A stretch of 7,419 nt of DNA from Ferruginibacter sp. (GCA_025362765.1 JANYFI010000265.1:1-7419); one strand, 5' to 3'; positions 1-6,179 are shown, numbered from the stretch's first letter. Notes: generated by a model from the sequence alone, not told the origin. A program made the numbers and translations.

Positions 1-590
1 TTCAATACGAAACCGCAGGAGCATTGGGAAAAGGAGAACGGATTTTTATTACTGCTAAGTTGCCCAATTATATAAAAGTGGGGAATGATGATTTGATTGA
101 GCAGTATTTGTTTTTAACTACTTCGCATGATGGTGGCGGCAGTATTACAGCAGCCTTTACTCCCGTAAGAATTGTTTGTAATAATACTTTAAATGCAGCC
201 CTTCGCAACCATAGCAATGCTTTTAAAATAAGGCATACAGCCAATGCAAAAGAACGTTTGGAAGAAGCTCATAAACTAATGGGAATTACCAATCAACTAA
301 GCAATGAACTGGAAGGAATTTTTAATCAATGGGCCAAAATTCGTATTACAGACCCCGAAGTTAAAAAGCTGATTCAAATGGCATTGGTGCCTAACAAAGA
401 AGTGTTGCAAAATATACAGGCTGGTAAAGATGATGAATTATCCACCTGTTTTAAAAACATGACCGATGCAGCTTTTGAATATGCTATGACCAATGAAACG
501 CAACAATTAGAAACTACAAAAGGCAGTTTGTTTGGTGCATATAATGCCGTAATTATGGAAAGTAAAAGATTATGTAAAGCAACATCATAA
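1..590 (+). CDS. DUF932 (phage/plasmid-like, TIGR03299 type) protein, 5' part, interrupted by insertion
   Basis: The open frame enters from the left edge (first full codon at 3), so the true start lies outside; the TTG at 24 is internal, because the preceding codons read YETAGALGKGER, the usual DUF932 core. Further family hallmarks follow: ITAKLP, then LTTSHDGGGS, TPVRIVCNNTL, KIRHTANA and finally GSLFGAYNAV. The biochemical role of DUF932 proteins is unknown; they are common on phages, plasmids and integrative elements. The frame is interrupted after GAYNAV (about position 550): the last 12 residues, IMESKRLCKATS, are encoded by the inverted repeat of the recombinase element, and the stop at 588-590 is foreign too. 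The natural C-terminus is at 4074-4229. The shortened protein may still be made, lacking about 50 residues; whether it works cannot be told. Family assignment is strong, function unknown. Confidence 0.88.
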   Translation, partial: QYETAGALGKGERIFITAKLPNYIKVGNDDLIEQYLFLTTSHDGGGSITAAFTPVRIVCNNTLNAALRNHSNAFKIRHTANAKERLEEAHKLMGITNQLSNELEGIFNQWAKIRITDPEVKKLIQMALVPNKEVLQNIQAGKDDELSTCFKNMTDAAFEYAMTNETQQLETTKGSLFGAYNAVIMESKRLCKATS

Positions 591-646
591 AATAGGTTTA
601 AACCGGCTGTGTTTAGACTTTTACTTTACAGTATCACTTCACATAA
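547..646 (+). repeat. Left terminal inverted repeat of the RIT element
   Basis: Hand alignment with the reverse complement of 3953-4051 gives 31/33 matches in the outer block (547-579 against 4019-4051) and 31/40 in an inner block (607-646 against 3953-3992), separated by a poorly conserved 26-27 bp. Motifs resembling TTATGTAAAG occur at 553-562 (TTATGGAAAG) and 570-579 (exact), then in the opposite orientation at 624 (CTTTACAGTA) and 637-646 (CTTCACATAA). A small palindrome GGTTTAAACC sits at 595-604 in the variable part. The first 44 bp are also translated as the false C-terminus of the DUF932 protein. The outermost four bases CCGT may belong to host codons rather than to the element. Confidence 0.88.
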
Positions 647-654
647 TAATTCGA

Positions 655-1680
655 CTATTTTTTAAGATTCTTCAGCCATTCCAATAGAGTATCATCTTTT
701 TCCCAAGATTTGTCTTTGGATTTTTCAGGTTTCATTTCTACATAAACCTTTTCAAAAGCATCTCGCTTTTGTTTGGAGTCTGCTCGGGCATAAATGTCAG
801 TTGTCTGAACAGATACGTGTCCGAGAATATCACGTATGTAAACGAGGTTAACGCCAGCTTGCAAAAGGTGCATCGCTTTTGAGTGCCTGAGGGAATGGCA
901 ACTGATTGTTTCTGGTATGATACCTGGATTTATTTTCCTTGCCTGATCGGCATATGTTTTTAAAATGTATGTTATGCCTGCACGGGTAAGCTTTACCTTT
1001 CTTGTATTTGAGAACAATGGATACAGATTGGCGTGTGATTCCAACAAATGCATTTCCTGCATATACTTTTTCAGGAACACGATTTGTTCCTCATTGAGCG
1101 GAACCATCCGGGCTTTACGCCCTTTGCCTACAAGCTTTACAAGGTTAGGGGAATCCAGCCTAATACTGGAAGGTGTAAGGTCAATCATTTCCTGCACTCT
1201 GGCACCGCTATCATACATGAGGGCAAGTAATGCAAGATTTCGGCGGCCATTACATGTATCAATATCCGGTTGCTCAAGGAGCAACTTTATACCGTCTGTC
1301 GTAAGATAATTGATGCTTTTTTTCTGGTGCTGTTTTACTTTTATCGAGATAATTTTCTGCCACTCAAACAACCTTTCCGGATTTTCATATTGTAAATAAT
1401 TTAAAAAAGAACGGATAGCGGCAAGACGATTATTTCGGGTGGCGTTGCTACAATGCCTGCTTTGTTGTAACCACTCAAGAAAATCTATGACTGTTTCTTT
1501 GGTTATTTTTTCAAGTGTCAGCTTTTGCACACCTATGCCTTTTTGCTCTTTCATAAAGGTGATGAACTGAACAAAAGTGTCTTTATAAGCCAAGATGGTA
1601 TTGTGGCTGACATTGCGCTCTCCCGGAAGATATTTGGCGAAAAAGTCACTTAGATATTTTGCAAAATTAGTTGCTTCCAT
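655..1680 (-). CDS. ritC: Tyrosine recombinase, third gene of RIT trio (RitC)
   Basis: A 341-residue site-specific recombinase of the phage integrase / XerCD superfamily, which cuts and rejoins DNA through a covalent 3'-phosphotyrosine. The N-terminal SAM-like core-binding domain covers about residues 5-100; the catalytic domain follows. All active-site residues are visible: R161 (DSGARVQEM), K186 (VGKGRKARMVPL), H262 and R265 (CHSLRHS), H288 (LGHVSVQTT) and nucleophile Y297 (DIYARA). A lysine-rich tail follows Y297. The start ATG at 1680 overlaps the end of ritB by 14 bp, and no Shine-Dalgarno sequence precedes it, so translation is probably coupled to ritB. No terminator is visible after the stop; transcription would run on into the antisense of the DUF932 gene. 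Of the three proteins it looks most like ordinary XerD, but the trio context argues against a stand-alone dimer-resolution role. Which step each recombinase performs in RIT movement is not known to me. Confidence 0.93.
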   Translation of the reverse strand: MEATNFAKYLSDFFAKYLPGERNVSHNTILAYKDTFVQFITFMKEQKGIGVQKLTLEKITKETVIDFLEWLQQSRHCSNATRNNRLAAIRSFLNYLQYENPERLFEWQKIISIKVKQHQKKSINYLTTDGIKLLLEQPDIDTCNGRRNLALLALMYDSGARVQEMIDLTPSSIRLDSPNLVKLVGKGRKARMVPLNEEQIVFLKKYMQEMHLLESHANLYPLFSNTRKVKLTRAGITYILKTYADQARKINPGIIPETISCHSLRHSKAMHLLQAGVNLVYIRDILGHVSVQTTDIYARADSKQKRDAFEKVYVEMKPEKSKDKSWEKDDTLLEWLKNLKK

Positions 1681-2668
1681 TGTTTAGGTTCGTTTTAGTT
1701 TTAGGAAAAATATGAGCTGAGATTTCGTTTTCGTCTTTCAGTATATCCTGATATATTTCAGCCGTAAGCCTTACATATTGGTCTGTCGATTTCAATGACC
1801 TATGCCCCAGGCATGTTGACAATAAAGGCAGCGAATAGTACAGATCCAATCCGGATTTAGACATTTTGATAAGTGAGTGAACAGCAAACGAGTGTCTTAA
1901 ATCATGAAGGCGAGGACCTTTGTGATCTCCTTGATGTGGTATTCCGGAGGCTGCCAACGCCTTTCTGAACCAATCATAGACTACGCCCTGCGAACACCTT
2001 GTTCCGATTGGAGAGACAAAGAAAAAATTTTTCTCATCCTTAATCCGGGGTAGAGGCATTCGATCCCGATAATGTAAATACTGCTTGAGTATTATTGCCA
2101 AAGTCTCAGACAAAGGTGATATGCGTTCATCTCCGTTTTTACTCTTTCTAACGTAAAGACATTTCTTGTCAAAGTCGACATCCTTATTTTTTAAAGACAG
2201 TGCCTCGTTGATTCTAACACCAGTTCCGTATAAAAGACGTATTACGGCCGGCATTATAAAAAGGGTTGTGTTCAGGTGTCTGTCATATAACTCAAAATGA
2301 TCGCAAGCCTGAAAGATGTCCGTCATCTGTTTATTAGTAAAGATATGTGGAGTAAACCCGCTTATCTTCCGGGGTAGTCTTGGGATATAACAAGCATAAC
2401 CGATACTGCACATATACTTGCAGAACTGTGCCAGGATGGAGTATTTATCATAGATTACGGATTGTCCATCATTTATCCGGGTAGCTCTCCACTGCTCAAC
2501 CTGATGTTTTGTGATCCCTATTTCCTTTACGTCCTTATGCAAAATAAAATTGTCCAGATCAAGAAAAAACCATTGAGCTCTTAATGAGGTGTAGCCAAGC
2601 CCATTTTTTATGGCTATAAATTGTTCGAAATAGGGGGCGTAGATGCTTTGATAGTTTAGCTTATTCAT
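1667..2668 (-). CDS. ritB: Tyrosine recombinase, second gene of RIT trio (RitB)
   Basis: A 333-residue tyrosine recombinase with an N-terminal DNA-binding region (about 1-105) and a catalytic domain with the complete set: R152 (YGTGVRINEAL), K177 (SKNGDERISPL), H255 and R258 (RLHDLRHS), H289 (CLGHRS) and Y298 (STDQYVRL). The frame is open upstream to 2728, but the start at 2668 is preferred: it is preceded by a strong Shine-Dalgarno sequence (AAGGAGG, 8 nt spacing) and starts where homologous catalytic proportions are expected; the longer form would add 20 residues lying inside ritA. With this start the gene overlaps ritA by 8 bp (ATGAATAA) and ritC by 14 bp, a tight operon typical of RIT modules. 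The insert of about 10 residues before the LGH motif (SGLDLYYSLPLLST) is longer than in XerD, a feature seen in divergent recombinases of transposons. The recombinase call is secure; the B designation comes from gene order. Confidence 0.92.
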   Translation of the reverse strand: MNKLNYQSIYAPYFEQFIAIKNGLGYTSLRAQWFFLDLDNFILHKDVKEIGITKHQVEQWRATRINDGQSVIYDKYSILAQFCKYMCSIGYACYIPRLPRKISGFTPHIFTNKQMTDIFQACDHFELYDRHLNTTLFIMPAVIRLLYGTGVRINEALSLKNKDVDFDKKCLYVRKSKNGDERISPLSETLAIILKQYLHYRDRMPLPRIKDEKNFFFVSPIGTRCSQGVVYDWFRKALAASGIPHQGDHKGPRLHDLRHSFAVHSLIKMSKSGLDLYYSLPLLSTCLGHRSLKSTDQYVRLTAEIYQDILKDENEISAHIFPKTKTNLNNGSN

Positions 2669-3890
2669 AAAAAATCCCTCCTTTTTGTTCATAGAAGTTA
2701 TTAGAAACAGATGGAACATCCAATACACATTGGCTTAGAGTATCTATATCGATCCGTAGGTAAGACATAGTGGTTTCTGTACTCCGATGCCCAAGGGCCT
2801 CGGATATGACAGGCATAGATTCTTTGTTCTCCAAAAATCGGCAGGCGAGGCTGTGACGCATAGCGTGTGCTCCATGTCTCCTACCATTGACATCTACTCT
2901 GGAAGCCTCGATCATGCGTCCGAACGCAAGGCTAACTGAACTATTTGTCATAGGAGAAAAAGGTGCACGCGTAAAAAGGAAGACTTTGTCCGACTCACTA
3001 TGTTTTCGGCCATATTTCAAATAATCTATGAGTGCTTCGCCCACGGCTGCTAACAAAGGAAGTTTGATTTCTTTTTCCGTTTTAAACTGGGATAAGGTGA
3101 TAGTGCTTTGCTCCCAATCGAGATTACCAAAACTCAAATAAGCAATATCTGATGCCCTCAGTCCCAAGCGTGTCGCCAATAGCATCATGGCATAATCCCT
3201 TTTTCCGGTAGCATCTGATCTTTGAATGGAGGCTTCTATTTGTAACACTTCCTTTTCGCTATATACGGAAGGCAATTTTTCCCCTCGGGAATATTTAAAA
3301 TGCTGAAGAGATAATGAAAGGTCAGTTGCTAATAGATGCTCTTCATAGAGATATCGCAAGAAAAATCGGATCGATGCTATTACAAATATCTTGTTGTTTG
3401 TACTGGTAGAAAGGAATGTCATAATTTGGATTTCCTTAATCTCTTCTAAACTTTGGATTTGTTTGCTTTCCAGATAAATAAACAATCTGTAAAGGGATAG
3501 CCGATACTCACTTATTGTTTTTTTTGTACGGCGTAACGACCCAAGATGCAGCAAGAATTTTTCCATTGCAAGACCTACCAGGCCTGATAATTCTCTTTTG
3601 AGCGGCTTGTAATGATATTTACTAATTGCGCCTTTCTCTTGAAATTCGTTTAAGAAATTGACACTCCTGATTATGTCATCTTCATATCGGGAAATGATAT
3701 CTCCGGTCACTGTAGAACGAAGAAATTTTTCCCCCACAGAGGCGTCATAACATGGTATCGATTGCTTAACCATGTATGGCACTATTTTTTTCAGCCATAA
3801 GAACTTGTACATATTAATTCTGGCAACAGAAAAACGATGCAGTTCAAAATATTGAATGCATTTTTTAATTAACTCTTCAAATGTTTCCAT
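2661..3890 (-). CDS. ritA: Tyrosine recombinase, first gene of RIT trio (RitA)
   Basis: A 409-residue tyrosine recombinase, the longest of the three and the first transcribed. Residues 1-100 form an extra N-terminal helical region; a SAM-like core-binding domain follows (about 105-200, with the TISEYRLSLYRLFIYL helix), then the catalytic domain. Active-site residues: R245 (TRLGLRASDIAYL), K270 (QFKTEKEIKLPL), H342 and R345 (GAHAMRHSLA), H368 (ALGHRSTETT) and nucleophile Y377 (MSYLRID). The ATG at 3890 has no Shine-Dalgarno sequence, which is ordinary in Bacteroidota; a 31-bp imperfect palindrome lies just upstream (3906-3936) and the right inverted repeat begins at 3953, so the promoter must lie within or next to the element end. 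The stop TAA overlaps the ritB start. In RIT elements all three recombinases are normally retained together, implying distinct roles in one recombination complex; the particular job of this one cannot be read from sequence. Confidence 0.92.
   Translation of the reverse strand: METFEELIKKCIQYFELHRFSVARINMYKFLWLKKIVPYMVKQSIPCYDASVGEKFLRSTVTGDIISRYEDDIIRSVNFLNEFQEKGAISKYHYKPLKRELSGLVGLAMEKFLLHLGSLRRTKKTISEYRLSLYRLFIYLESKQIQSLEEIKEIQIMTFLSTSTNNKIFVIASIRFFLRYLYEEHLLATDLSLSLQHFKYSRGEKLPSVYSEKEVLQIEASIQRSDATGKRDYAMMLLATRLGLRASDIAYLSFGNLDWEQSTITLSQFKTEKEIKLPLLAAVGEALIDYLKYGRKHSESDKVFLFTRAPFSPMTNSSVSLAFGRMIEASRVDVNGRRHGAHAMRHSLACRFLENKESMPVISEALGHRSTETTMSYLRIDIDTLSQCVLDVPSVSNNFYEQKGGIFYE
2677..2683 (-). 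promoter_or_regulatory. Shine-Dalgarno sequence deciding the ritB start
   Basis: Read on the - strand, AAGGAGG stands 8 nt before the ATG at 2668, inside the last codons of ritA (encoding QKGGIF). It is the only strong ribosome binding site seen before any gene in the window; the others lack one. It fixes the start of ritB against the longer open frame and should allow independent initiation as well as coupling to ritA termination. Confidence 0.75.
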
Positions 3891-3905
3891 TGATTACTAT
3901 TTTAA

Positions 3906-3936
3906 ATTTTGTAGGCAATATTGCCTTCTACAAAAT
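3906..3936. repeat. 31-bp imperfect palindrome upstream of ritA
   Basis: A perfect 14-bp core palindrome (AGGCAATATTGCCT, 3913-3926) is nested in outer arms ATTTTGTAG (3906-3914) and CTACAAAAT (3928-3936), offset by one base. It begins 16 bp before the ritA start and ends 16 bp before the right inverted repeat. As DNA it could be an operator through which the recombinases or a host factor control the operon; as RNA it would form a long hairpin in the ritA leader. It is not related to the TTATGTAAAG motifs of the ends, and no counterpart is seen at the left end. The structure is plain; the role is inferred. Confidence 0.6.
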
Positions 3937-3952
3937 AAATAAAGTAGTAACC

Positions 3953-4051
3953 TTATGTAAAGTGATTATGTAAAGTAGTATACCGAACACAGAAGCTTAG
4001 GGTGTTTTGATACGATTACTTTGCATAATCTTTTACTTACCATAATTACGG
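3953..4051 (-). repeat. Right terminal inverted repeat of the RIT element
   Basis: This is the reverse-complement partner of 547-646, matching 31/33 in the outer block (4019-4051) and 31/40 in the inner block (3953-3992). Reading inward on the - strand it carries TTATGGTAAG (4045-4036), TTATGCAAAG (4028-4019), then two inverted exact copies CTTTACATAA (3975-3966 and 3962-3953), 13 bp apart. The two inner copies are cleaner than their partners on the left. The ritA promoter probably lies in or beside this repeat. Confidence 0.87.
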
Positions 4052-4072
4052 TTATGTAAAGCTTTACATAAC
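4051..4072. repeat. 22-bp perfect palindrome at the right tip of the RIT element
   Basis: Two copies of the element's motif face each other directly: the left half is GTTATGTAAAG and the right half its exact complement CTTTACATAAC, with no spacer (centre AAGCTT at 4059-4064). Beyond an unpaired G/G, two more bases pair on each side. It lies outside the right inverted repeat but before the DUF932 sequence resumes. Treating it as host DNA would put a stop and a frameshift into the DUF932 gene, so it belongs to the inserted DNA. The left tip has no such palindrome, so the two ends differ. Confidence 0.8.
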
Positions 4073-4073
4073 G

Positions 4074-4229
4074 GTGACAGGGTATTTTCAAAATGTAAGG
4101 ACTTACAAAAGTGAGGAAGCAAAACTGAAATCTTTATTGTTTGGAGGTACTGGACAATTGAGGACACAAAAAGCATTTCAACTTTGTGAGCGTTTTGCAA
4201 AGGCTGAGGTAATGGAATTTTACAATTAA
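4074..4229 (+). pseudogene. DUF932 gene, displaced 3' part (C-terminal ~50 codons)
   Basis: The + strand frame reads VTGYFQNVRTYKSEEAK, then FGGTGQLRTQKAF and a final EVMEFYN before TAA at 4227-4229. This is what is missing from the DUF932 protein at 1-590: members of this family continue after the GAYNAVT motif with a short hinge and then a G-rich, basic 'FG.G..LR..AF.L' segment. Both parts are on the same strand and in the same frame once the ~3.5 kb element is removed. No start codon with a ribosome binding site precedes this part, so it is very unlikely to be translated alone. Its terminator follows at 4239-4268. The frame extends upstream to 4029, but that portion is element sequence. 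Confidence 0.85.
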
Positions 4230-4238
4230 GATTTTTCA

Positions 4239-4268
4239 GGGGCAAACTTTTTTGTTTGCCCCTTTTTT
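4239..4268 (+). terminator. Rho-independent terminator of the DUF932 gene
   Basis: A 9-bp perfect stem GGGGCAAAC / GTTTGCCCC (4239-4247, 4254-4262) with a six-T loop is followed by six T. It stands 10 bp after the stop codon of the displaced DUF932 3' part, which supports that fragment being the genuine end of the gene. Confidence 0.9.
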
Positions 4269-4290
4269 ATTAAGACTTTTAAAGCCTGGA

Positions 4291-4320
4291 AACGAGCCAC
4301 GCTTGAGGGCGTGGCTCGTT
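4291..4320. repeat. Perfect 12-bp inverted repeat (REP-like hairpin)
   Basis: Arms AACGAGCCACGC (4291-4302) and GCGTGGCTCGTT (4309-4320) pair perfectly around the loop TTGAGG. It is GC-rich in an AT-rich gap between the DUF932 terminator and the regulator remnant, and no T-run follows on either strand, so it is not a typical terminator. Its form resembles REP-type hairpins mobilised by Y1 (RAYT) transposases; copy number elsewhere in the genome would decide. No transposase is in the window. Confidence 0.6.
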
Positions 4321-4331
4321 GGTTTAATGCA

Positions 4332-4993
4332 ATAAATACTAAAATAATTGTTGCCGATGATTTTGAAATTTTCAGATGTGGTTATAAGTAAATAGTCGAA
4401 AAGGCTCAAACGTTACCCTTCGAAATTATTACGGAATCATCTGATGGTATAGCCCCTCTCGAAAAAGTAAAAAAGTTTCGGCCAGACATTGTAATTACTG
4501 ATTTTAAAATGTCGCTACTGGATGATTCTCGTGCCTGCGGCATCATCAAGGAAAAATATTCCAAAACAAAAATCATCGTACTTGCTTCTTTTGAACAGGG
4601 AAAGGAATTAATTGAAATGACAGCTGCTGGCGGAGCAAATGGCTATCTTATTAAGCAGGTGAATAAATCTGAACTAATGAACGCGCTCACAACTGTTACC
4701 GAAGGCTTGCCGTATTATTGTGCTACTACAACAAAAATCCATTTTGACGCATTGCAAACAAACTGCAAAAAGAAAAAAATCCTTTCTATGTCCAGGAAAT
4801 GAAAACGATTCAGCTGATTTGTAAACAACTGACTGCAAAGGAAATAGCGGGTACGTCGCGTCTTGGAAATCGCTCAGTTGAAGATTACAAGCGCAATATC
4901 AAGGAAAAGAATGGAGCAAGAAATATGGTGGGAATCGCAATGTATGCTTTAGCCAACGACCTCGTAAAAATGAGCGAGCTAGATCTATTTTAA
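4332..4993 (+). pseudogene. Decayed NarL/LuxR-family response regulator
   Basis: Read across frames, this is a ~218-residue two-component response regulator: a receiver domain (KIIVADDFEIFRCGYK with the acidic DD pair, phosphoacceptor Asp in DIVITDFKM, and Lys in GYLIKQV) and a C-terminal LuxR-type helix-turn-helix (LICKQLTAKEIAG, then RSVEDYKRNIKEKNGARN). It is broken in at least three ways: an in-frame TAA at 4389-4391 after GYK; a frameshift in or near the A-rich run at 4766-4780, between linker and helix-turn-helix (frame continues as NPFYVQEMKTIQLICKQ); and no in-frame start, the nearest ATG (4327) being out of register and closed at once. The usual Thr/Ser of the switch region reads Ala (VLASFE). 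Intact relatives regulate transcription on phosphorylation by a histidine kinase; none is adjacent. The open pieces 4509-4802 and 4799-4993 are fragments, not two genes. Confidence 0.85.
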
Positions 4994-5162
4994 GATTTTT
5001 TTACTGGTTGAAATAATAACCAGGCAGCTGTTTGTTTAATAGAAGCAGCTTCAATCCGGTAGATAAAAAATTGTAAAAATCATACGGCGGAACCCATCAA
5101 TATCAACCTCTGGATAGAAGAAATTAGGTGTCGTAACTGAAATTAATTGCAACCACACAAAG

Positions 5163-6179
5163 CTACTGATTGACTAAACACCCTTCAAGTGCTTCCATCA
5201 TCTTTACGCTGCCAGCAAAAAAAGGCGTTCGCTCATGGATCGTCGCAGGCTGTATATCCAGTATACGCCGCCGGCCATCTGTTGCTTTACCCCCGGCTAT
5301 CTCTGTAATAAATGCAAAAGGATTGCATTCATACAACAACCTTAATTTTCCTTCCGGTCTGTTGGCAATGGCAGGATACATAAAGATGCCACCCTTAATT
5401 AAATTACGGTGCAAATCACTTACCATACTGCCAGTATAACGTTGCGTATAGGGACCGCCAGTGGTGTCATCTTTTTGCTGACAGGCAGTAATATATTGTT
5501 GCACCCCCGGCTGAAACTGAAAGTAATTGCCGTGGTTCACGGCATATATTTTTCCTTCCGGCGGGCAATGTATATCAGGGTGGCTCAACGTAAATTCTCC
5601 AATAGAAGGGTCGAGTGTAAAACCATTCACACCCCTGCGGGTGGCATATACTAAAATAGTAGAAGACCCATAAATAACGTATCCGGCGGCTATCTGTTTG
5701 ATGCCCGGTTGTAAAAAATCTGCTGTTGTTACAGGTGTACCCTTAGGTGTTATCCTCGGCAACACGCTGAATATGGTGCCAACGGCCACATTCACATCTA
5801 TATTACTGCTGCCGTCCAGCGGATCAAACAGGCAAACATATTTACTGTTATTACTTATCGCATCATCAAACACCAGTATATCGTCCAGCTCTTCACTGGC
5901 AATACCTGCACAACTAATGCCATGCCGCAATACGCCCGCAAACTGATCGTTGGCAAATACATCCAGCTTTTTTACTGCTTCGCCCTGTATATTCATCACA
6001 CCTGCATCTCCTAAAATATCCACCAGGCCGGCTTTATTTACTTCCACATATACCCTTTTGGCCGCCAGGCCAATGCCCCTCAGCAGCCCGGATAGTTCGC
6101 CTGTTGCGTGGGGAAAATTGCGCAGTTGCTGAATGGTAAATTCATCCAGCGTTTGTACTTTTCTGTTGATCGGCATCAT
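5163..6179 (-). CDS. fbp: Class I fructose-1,6-bisphosphatase
   Basis: This cytosolic enzyme hydrolyses fructose 1,6-bisphosphate to fructose 6-phosphate and phosphate, the committed step of gluconeogenesis, with Mg2+. At 338 residues it has the usual class I length. Visible signatures: GEAVKKLDVFAND (66-78), metal-binding E96/E97 in ASEELDD, the diagnostic FDPLDGSSN (118-126; D119 and D122 bind metal), YTGSMVSDLHRNL (248-260) with GGIFMYP, and LLYECNPFAF (281-290; E284 metal ligand) followed by EIAGGKATDG; HERTPFFAGS closes the domain. The start at 6179 gives Met-Met; the second Met (6176) is equally possible, since no Shine-Dalgarno sequence is present. It is transcribed away from pckA, the other gluconeogenic gene, 290 bp off. 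No terminator is obvious beyond the stop. No frameshift or missing catalytic residue is seen. Confidence 0.97.
   Translation of the reverse strand: MMPINRKVQTLDEFTIQQLRNFPHATGELSGLLRGIGLAAKRVYVEVNKAGLVDILGDAGVMNIQGEAVKKLDVFANDQFAGVLRHGISCAGIASEELDDILVFDDAISNNSKYVCLFDPLDGSSNIDVNVAVGTIFSVLPRITPKGTPVTTADFLQPGIKQIAAGYVIYGSSTILVYATRRGVNGFTLDPSIGEFTLSHPDIHCPPEGKIYAVNHGNYFQFQPGVQQYITACQQKDDTTGGPYTQRYTGSMVSDLHRNLIKGGIFMYPAIANRPEGKLRLLYECNPFAFITEIAGGKATDGRRRILDIQPATIHERTPFFAGSVKMMEALEGCLVNQ

Larger units (their letters stand above)
551..4073 (-). mobile_element. Recombinase-in-Trio (RIT) element inserted in the DUF932 gene
   Basis: Three adjacent, overlapping tyrosine recombinase genes on the - strand (ritA, ritB, ritC) make up essentially all of this ~3.5 kb unit, which is the definition of RIT elements. 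It is bounded by long imperfect inverted repeats (547-646 and 3953-4051), with an extra palindrome at the right end. The boundaries are supported independently by the host gene: the DUF932 frame stops matching its family after the codons GCC GT (546-550) and resumes with G ACA GGG (4076 on) in the same frame, so clean removal would rebuild GAYNAVTGYFQNV. The dinucleotide GT lies at both junctions (549-550, 4074-4075), so the exact ends are uncertain by a few bases. No longer target duplication is visible. No accessory gene is carried. The recombinases show no visible inactivating mutation, so the element may be active or recently inserted. Confidence 0.88.

Noticed and set aside
965..1309. Open frame of 114 codons on the + strand
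   Set aside because: It is antisense to the catalytic domain of ritC, which carries all expected active-site residues.
2669..2728. A 20-residue longer N-terminus for RitB, starting at 2728
   Set aside because: The added residues lie wholly inside ritA and are preceded by no ribosome binding site, while the ATG at 2668 has AAGGAGG at ideal spacing.
568..3975. Direct repeat GATTATGTAAAG (568-579 and 3964-3975) as attachment-site duplication
   Set aside because: Both copies are explained as motif copies within the inverted ends; excision there would not restore the DUF932 frame.
607..3992. Element limited to the inner inverted repeat (607-646 / 3953-3992)
   Set aside because: The repeats continue outward with a better-matching block (31/33), and the DUF932 frame shows that foreign DNA starts near 551 and ends near 4073.
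4033..4245. Open frame of 70 codons on the - strand
   Set aside because: It is the antisense of the displaced DUF932 end, the palindrome and part of the terminator; composition and lack of a start signal argue against a gene.
4509..4993. Two small genes, or a programmed frameshift in the response regulator
   Set aside because: The pieces are parts of one response regulator; an additional in-frame stop at 4389 and the missing start show decay rather than recoding.
5004..5023. Hairpin CTGGTT...AACCAG as terminator
   Set aside because: The stem is only 6 bp, AT-rich in part, with no T-run after it on either strand.
5170..6132. Four + strand open frames across 5170-6132
   Set aside because: All are antisense shadows of fbp, whose motifs are complete on the - strand.
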